Source: Thermobacillus sp. ZCTH02-B1
GTDB taxonomy: Bacteria > Bacillota > Bacilli > Paenibacillales > Paenibacillaceae
Length of the DNA: 49,734 bases
Direction: 5' to 3'
Assembly: GCF_002159085.1 (NCBI RefSeq)
Contig: NZ_LZRU01000038.1
Location: forward strand, 1 to 49,734
Of the stretch, positions 47,517 to 49,734 are shown piece after piece. A model generated the notes under the pieces. It did not search any database. It was not told the DNA's origin and saw only the letters and a list, made by a program, of their open reading frames with translations. A program made the translations under genes and the position numbers. The stretch's first letter is position 1. Each line of letters begins with the position of its first letter.

Positions 47517-47840
47517 CTACATCAGCCACCCCAGCAGCGCCGCGAAGCCGACGCCGGCGAGCACCGTCAGCAGCAGGCTGCGGGTGAGCAGCGCGACGGC
47601 CAGCGTCGGGAAGAACGCGAGCCAATCCGGATCGGCGGGCGAACGCCAGGCCTCGCCGTCCGTCAGCACCGATTGCGCCACGAGCGCCGTCATGACGGCC
47701 AGCGGCACGTGCTTCAGAAATTTCATCACCGGATCCGGCAGCCTCATCCGGCTGATCAGCACGAGCGGAAGCGTCCGCGGAATCAGCGTCACGATCGCCG
47801 AGCCGATCAGGATCCACAGAAACTCGCGGCTTATGCTCAT
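47517..47840 (-). CDS. azlD: AzlD family branched-chain amino acid export subunit
   Basis: 107-residue protein with three to four membrane helices, the small subunit of AzlCD-type branched-chain amino acid exporters. Typical features are LWILIGSAIVTLIPRTLPLVL at the N-terminal end and a Gly/Leu-rich last helix. Its ATG overlaps the azlC stop (ATGA), so the two are translated together. Confidence 0.92.
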   Translation of the reverse strand: MSISREFLWILIGSAIVTLIPRTLPLVLISRMRLPDPVMKFLKHVPLAVMTALVAQSVLTDGEAWRSPADPDWLAFFPTLAVALLTRSLLLTVLAGVGFAALLGWLM

Positions 47841-48538
47841 CGCTCGGTCACCGCCCCCGCGATCGCGGCCAGCACCGCCGCGGCCATGACGGCGAGATGC
47901 CCGGGCAGCCAGAGGAAGGCAAGCGCGAACCCGCCGGCGGCGCATCCGATCACGAGCAGGTCGCGCCCGTATTGTCTGTTCTGCATGACGATGATCGCCG
48001 CGAGCCCGATGAACATGGCCGGCAGCGCATAGTGCAGCCCGAACCGCTCCGGATCGGCGATCCACCCGCCGAGCAGCGCGCCGAGCAGGTTCGCGACGAT
48101 CCAGTTCGCCTGCGCCGTCACGTTCAGCCCGAACATCCACCGGTCCGCGCCGCGCTCGCCGCCGGTCAGCCTTCCCGCGGCCACTCCGAACGTCTCGTCG
48201 GTCAACTGCGCGCCGATCAGGAAATTCTTCAGCGGCGAATATCCCTTGAACTTCGGCGCAAGCGCCGCGCTCATCAGCAGATGCCGGAGGTTGACGATGA
48301 ACACGGTCCCCACGACGGACAAAACCGGCGCGCCCGCCATCATCATGCCCGCCGTGATGAACTGCGCCGACCCCGCGTACAGAAACAGCGACAACAGCCC
48401 GATCTCCAGCAGGCTCATGCCCGCCGTCGCCTCGATCACGCCGGCCGCGAATCCAATCGTCAGATAGCCCAGCAGCGTCGGCACGCAGTCGACGACCCCC
48501 TGCCGGAACGTAAGCGTTTCCGCCGTACGGTTGCCCAT
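47837..48538 (-). CDS. azlC: AzlC family branched-chain amino acid permease
   Basis: 233-residue permease with about eight helices, the large subunit of the AzlCD exporter. Hallmarks are LGYLTIGFAAGV, LFLYAGSAQFI and VNLRHLLMSAAL. ATG 48538 follows GGGGGGAAAA; the 18-codon upstream extension is not family-like. First gene of azlC-azlD. In Bacillus the operon exports valine, leucine, isoleucine and the analogue 4-azaleucine. Confidence 0.94.
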   Translation of the reverse strand: MGNRTAETLTFRQGVVDCVPTLLGYLTIGFAAGVIEATAGMSLLEIGLLSLFLYAGSAQFITAGMMMAGAPVLSVVGTVFIVNLRHLLMSAALAPKFKGYSPLKNFLIGAQLTDETFGVAAGRLTGGERGADRWMFGLNVTAQANWIVANLLGALLGGWIADPERFGLHYALPAMFIGLAAIIVMQNRQYGRDLLVIGCAAGGFALAFLWLPGHLAVMAAAVLAAIAGAVTER

Positions 48539-48649
48539 GACGTTTTCCCCCCATCTGTCCGTGAATCTTGCTGCGCCCCGTTTCAGCGGCACGCGAAAAA
48601 GGGAGCCGCGAACGCCCCCGTCTTCGCCCCGATGCGATTGACAAACCGC

Positions 48650-49219
48650 CTAAATCCGGAGCATGCCCCGGAATCCCCGCGAAGCGTAGTAGGATTCTGC
48701 GCCGTTATGGTAGACGAACACCGTGTCGTATCGGCGGTCGCAGAACAGCGCGCCGCCAAGCCTTCGGATCTTCTCCGGCGTCCGGATCCAGCTCGATGTC
48801 TTCCGGTCGAACGCTCCGAGCCGCTGCAGCTCCCGATACTGTTCCTCCGTCAGCAGCTCGATGCCCATGGCCTCGGCCATGCCGACCGCGCTGTCCGCCG
48901 GCTTGTGCGCCTTGCGCGACTCGAGCGCCTCCGGGTCATAGCAGACGCTGCGCCGTCCCTTCGGGCTCTCGGGCGAACAGTCGACGAACAGGATCTCTCC
49001 GGTCTCCGGGTCCCGTCCGACGACATCCGGCTCGCCGCCCGTCCGTTCCATCTCGCGAAGCGACCAGAGCTTCGCGGGATCCGCGGCGTCCAGCCGAACC
49101 GCCACTTCTTCCCATGCAATGCCCTCGTGTCGCTCCGGATGCTTCACGAACCGTTCCTTCAGCGCCGCGATCAGCGCTTCCCGCTCTTCGGGCGCAAGTC
49201 TCCTTTCGGATTCGGTCAT
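48650..49219 (-). CDS. DUF4256 family protein
   Basis: 189-residue soluble protein of the DUF4256 family, function unknown. Characteristic stretches: LWSLREMERTGGEPDVVG, FVDCSPESPKGRRSVCYD, SAVGMAEAMGIELLTEEQY and SWIRTPEKIRRLGGALFCDRRY. ATG 49219 follows GGAAAGGAGATCC; the frame upstream of it is open but Pro/Arg-rich and unlike the family. Confidence 0.9.
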   Translation of the reverse strand: MTESERRLAPEEREALIAALKERFVKHPERHEGIAWEEVAVRLDAADPAKLWSLREMERTGGEPDVVGRDPETGEILFVDCSPESPKGRRSVCYDPEALESRKAHKPADSAVGMAEAMGIELLTEEQYRELQRLGAFDRKTSSWIRTPEKIRRLGGALFCDRRYDTVFVYHNGAESYYASRGFRGMLRI

Positions 49220-49734
49220 CGTCGGATCTCCTTTCCGCCCCTTTGAAGATGCGAAAACGGGACGCCGATTCCCTGAACCGGATGTCGGTCGTCCCACAAG
49301 CGAATGCATGCTGCTTTCAGGACGGACGCGGACCGACCCCGGCTCTTCTCCGCCGGGCCTCCGCGGCAATCCGGCCGCAAAGTCGACGCGCGGCGTTCGC
49401 CCGGCTCCGCGGTCCGGCATGTCCGGTTCCGCACCCTGTCCATTCATTATGTCTCATTATGTCCCGACTGCCCCGGAACGTCAAGGCAACGGACTGGCCG
49501 GTCTGAGTCAAGCTAGTGTGGGCACCTTTTTTGGATTCTGGATGCGAACTTGAAAAGAACCTTTCCCTTGTAAGCGCTTTTGATCTTCTTCCTTATGGGA
49601 TTGGCGATTCATTTTTCTGGTATTAGTATCCTCTAAGCCCTTTCAATGCCATGCCCGTTGTGCTACTCTGCCACGGCCCCCTAAGCAACCGGATCATCCC
49701 GTTAACGTATCCTTTGGTCGGTCGTATAACGTCC
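49220..49734. other. Gene-poor right edge with an AT-rich end
   Basis: Up to about 49505 the sequence is GC-rich with no gene that I can support. From 49505 it becomes much richer in A/T and codon-like structure changes, with TGTGGGCACCTTTTTT near the junction. A cre-like TGTAAGCGCTTTTG is at 49569-49582. It may be the end of an insertion sequence or another transferred segment that continues past the window. Confidence 0.4.
49508..49612 (-). CDS. Possible 34-residue reading frame in the AT-rich edge
   Basis: ATG 49612 to TGA 49508 on the minus strand; product rich in Lys and Gln (RQSHKEEDQKRLQGKG, then VRIQNPKKVP). It could be the C-terminal remnant of a larger gene, but there is an in-frame stop 10 codons upstream of the ATG and no ribosome site at proper spacing. 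Confidence 0.2.
   Translation of the reverse strand: MNRQSHKEEDQKRLQGKGSFQVRIQNPKKVPTLA

Noticed and set aside
49640..49734. tRNA gene or group II intron end at the right edge
   Set aside because: No cloverleaf, and no intron domain V/VI pattern could be drawn from the bases present.

Overview
The window looks like a chromosomal segment from a GC-rich, endospore-forming Bacillota of the Paenibacillaceae (Cohnella-, Thermobacillus- or Paenibacillus-like). The evidence is two alpha/beta-type small acid-soluble spore proteins with sigma-G promoters, the germination pair cwlJ-gerQ, a T-box-controlled trpS, strong AAGGAGG ribosome binding sites with many TTG and GTG starts, sigma-A promoters, and families typical of Bacillus relatives (YlaF, YkuK, YvyF, AzlCD). 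I see no rRNA, tRNA, prophage or complete insertion sequence. Most very long antisense open frames are by-products of high GC and were not annotated.

Layout. 0-3.3 kb: penicillin-binding protein 2 (cut by the left edge) and a small membrane protein, both on the minus strand. 3.6-8.1 kb: an MFS transporter, a TOPRIM protein, an AEC transporter, and a SCO1-ctaB pair for haem A and Cu(A) assembly of a haem-copper oxidase. 8.2-12.9 kb: a sporulation and germination block (cwlJ, gerQ, two SASP genes) mixed with ylaF, trpS behind its T-box, and a stray flagellar-locus gene, yvyF. 13-19.7 kb: a sensorless chemoreceptor, a LysM-3D cell-wall protein, repeat array 1, an aldo/keto reductase, an M23 peptidase-bactofilin operon, and ykuK with small genes. 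20-25.6 kb: a secreted beta-propeller protein, a frameshifted SH3-amidase and an MFS transporter. 25.8-32.4 kb: a GH113-like protein, htpG behind a CIRCE operator, a Phd antitoxin-Uma2 nuclease fusion, repeat array 2, and the NAD(P)HX repair enzyme nnr. 32.5-38.3 kb: a Nudix hydrolase, a membrane acyltransferase, a large ATP-grasp (PPDK-like) protein and a GH43 enzyme. 38.5-49.2 kb: a two-component system, a broken DUF5694 gene, an aldo/keto reductase, the metNIQ methionine importer, an alpha/beta hydrolase, azlCD and a DUF4256 gene. The last ~230 bases are visibly more AT-rich and may be the edge of an insertion.

The most unusual structure is a pair of intergenic arrays, 14.6 kb apart. Each holds eight copies of a short palindrome (arms AACGGTCC and GGACCGTT around a 3-base centre), spaced 52, 63, 52, 63... 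bp. The spacing is the same in both arrays (one interval is 62), although the DNA between the palindromes differs between arrays. These distances are close to 5 and 6 turns of the helix, so every palindrome would face the same side of the DNA. This suggests a binding scaffold for an unknown protein, or a BIME-like repeat family. The second array lies directly downstream of the Phd-Uma2 fusion gene and ends one base before the nnr promoter. Other points worth a look are a putative ~70-nt RNA at 9.5 kb, a lysine-free GerQ N-terminus, and several small genes that are translationally coupled or have their own promoter.
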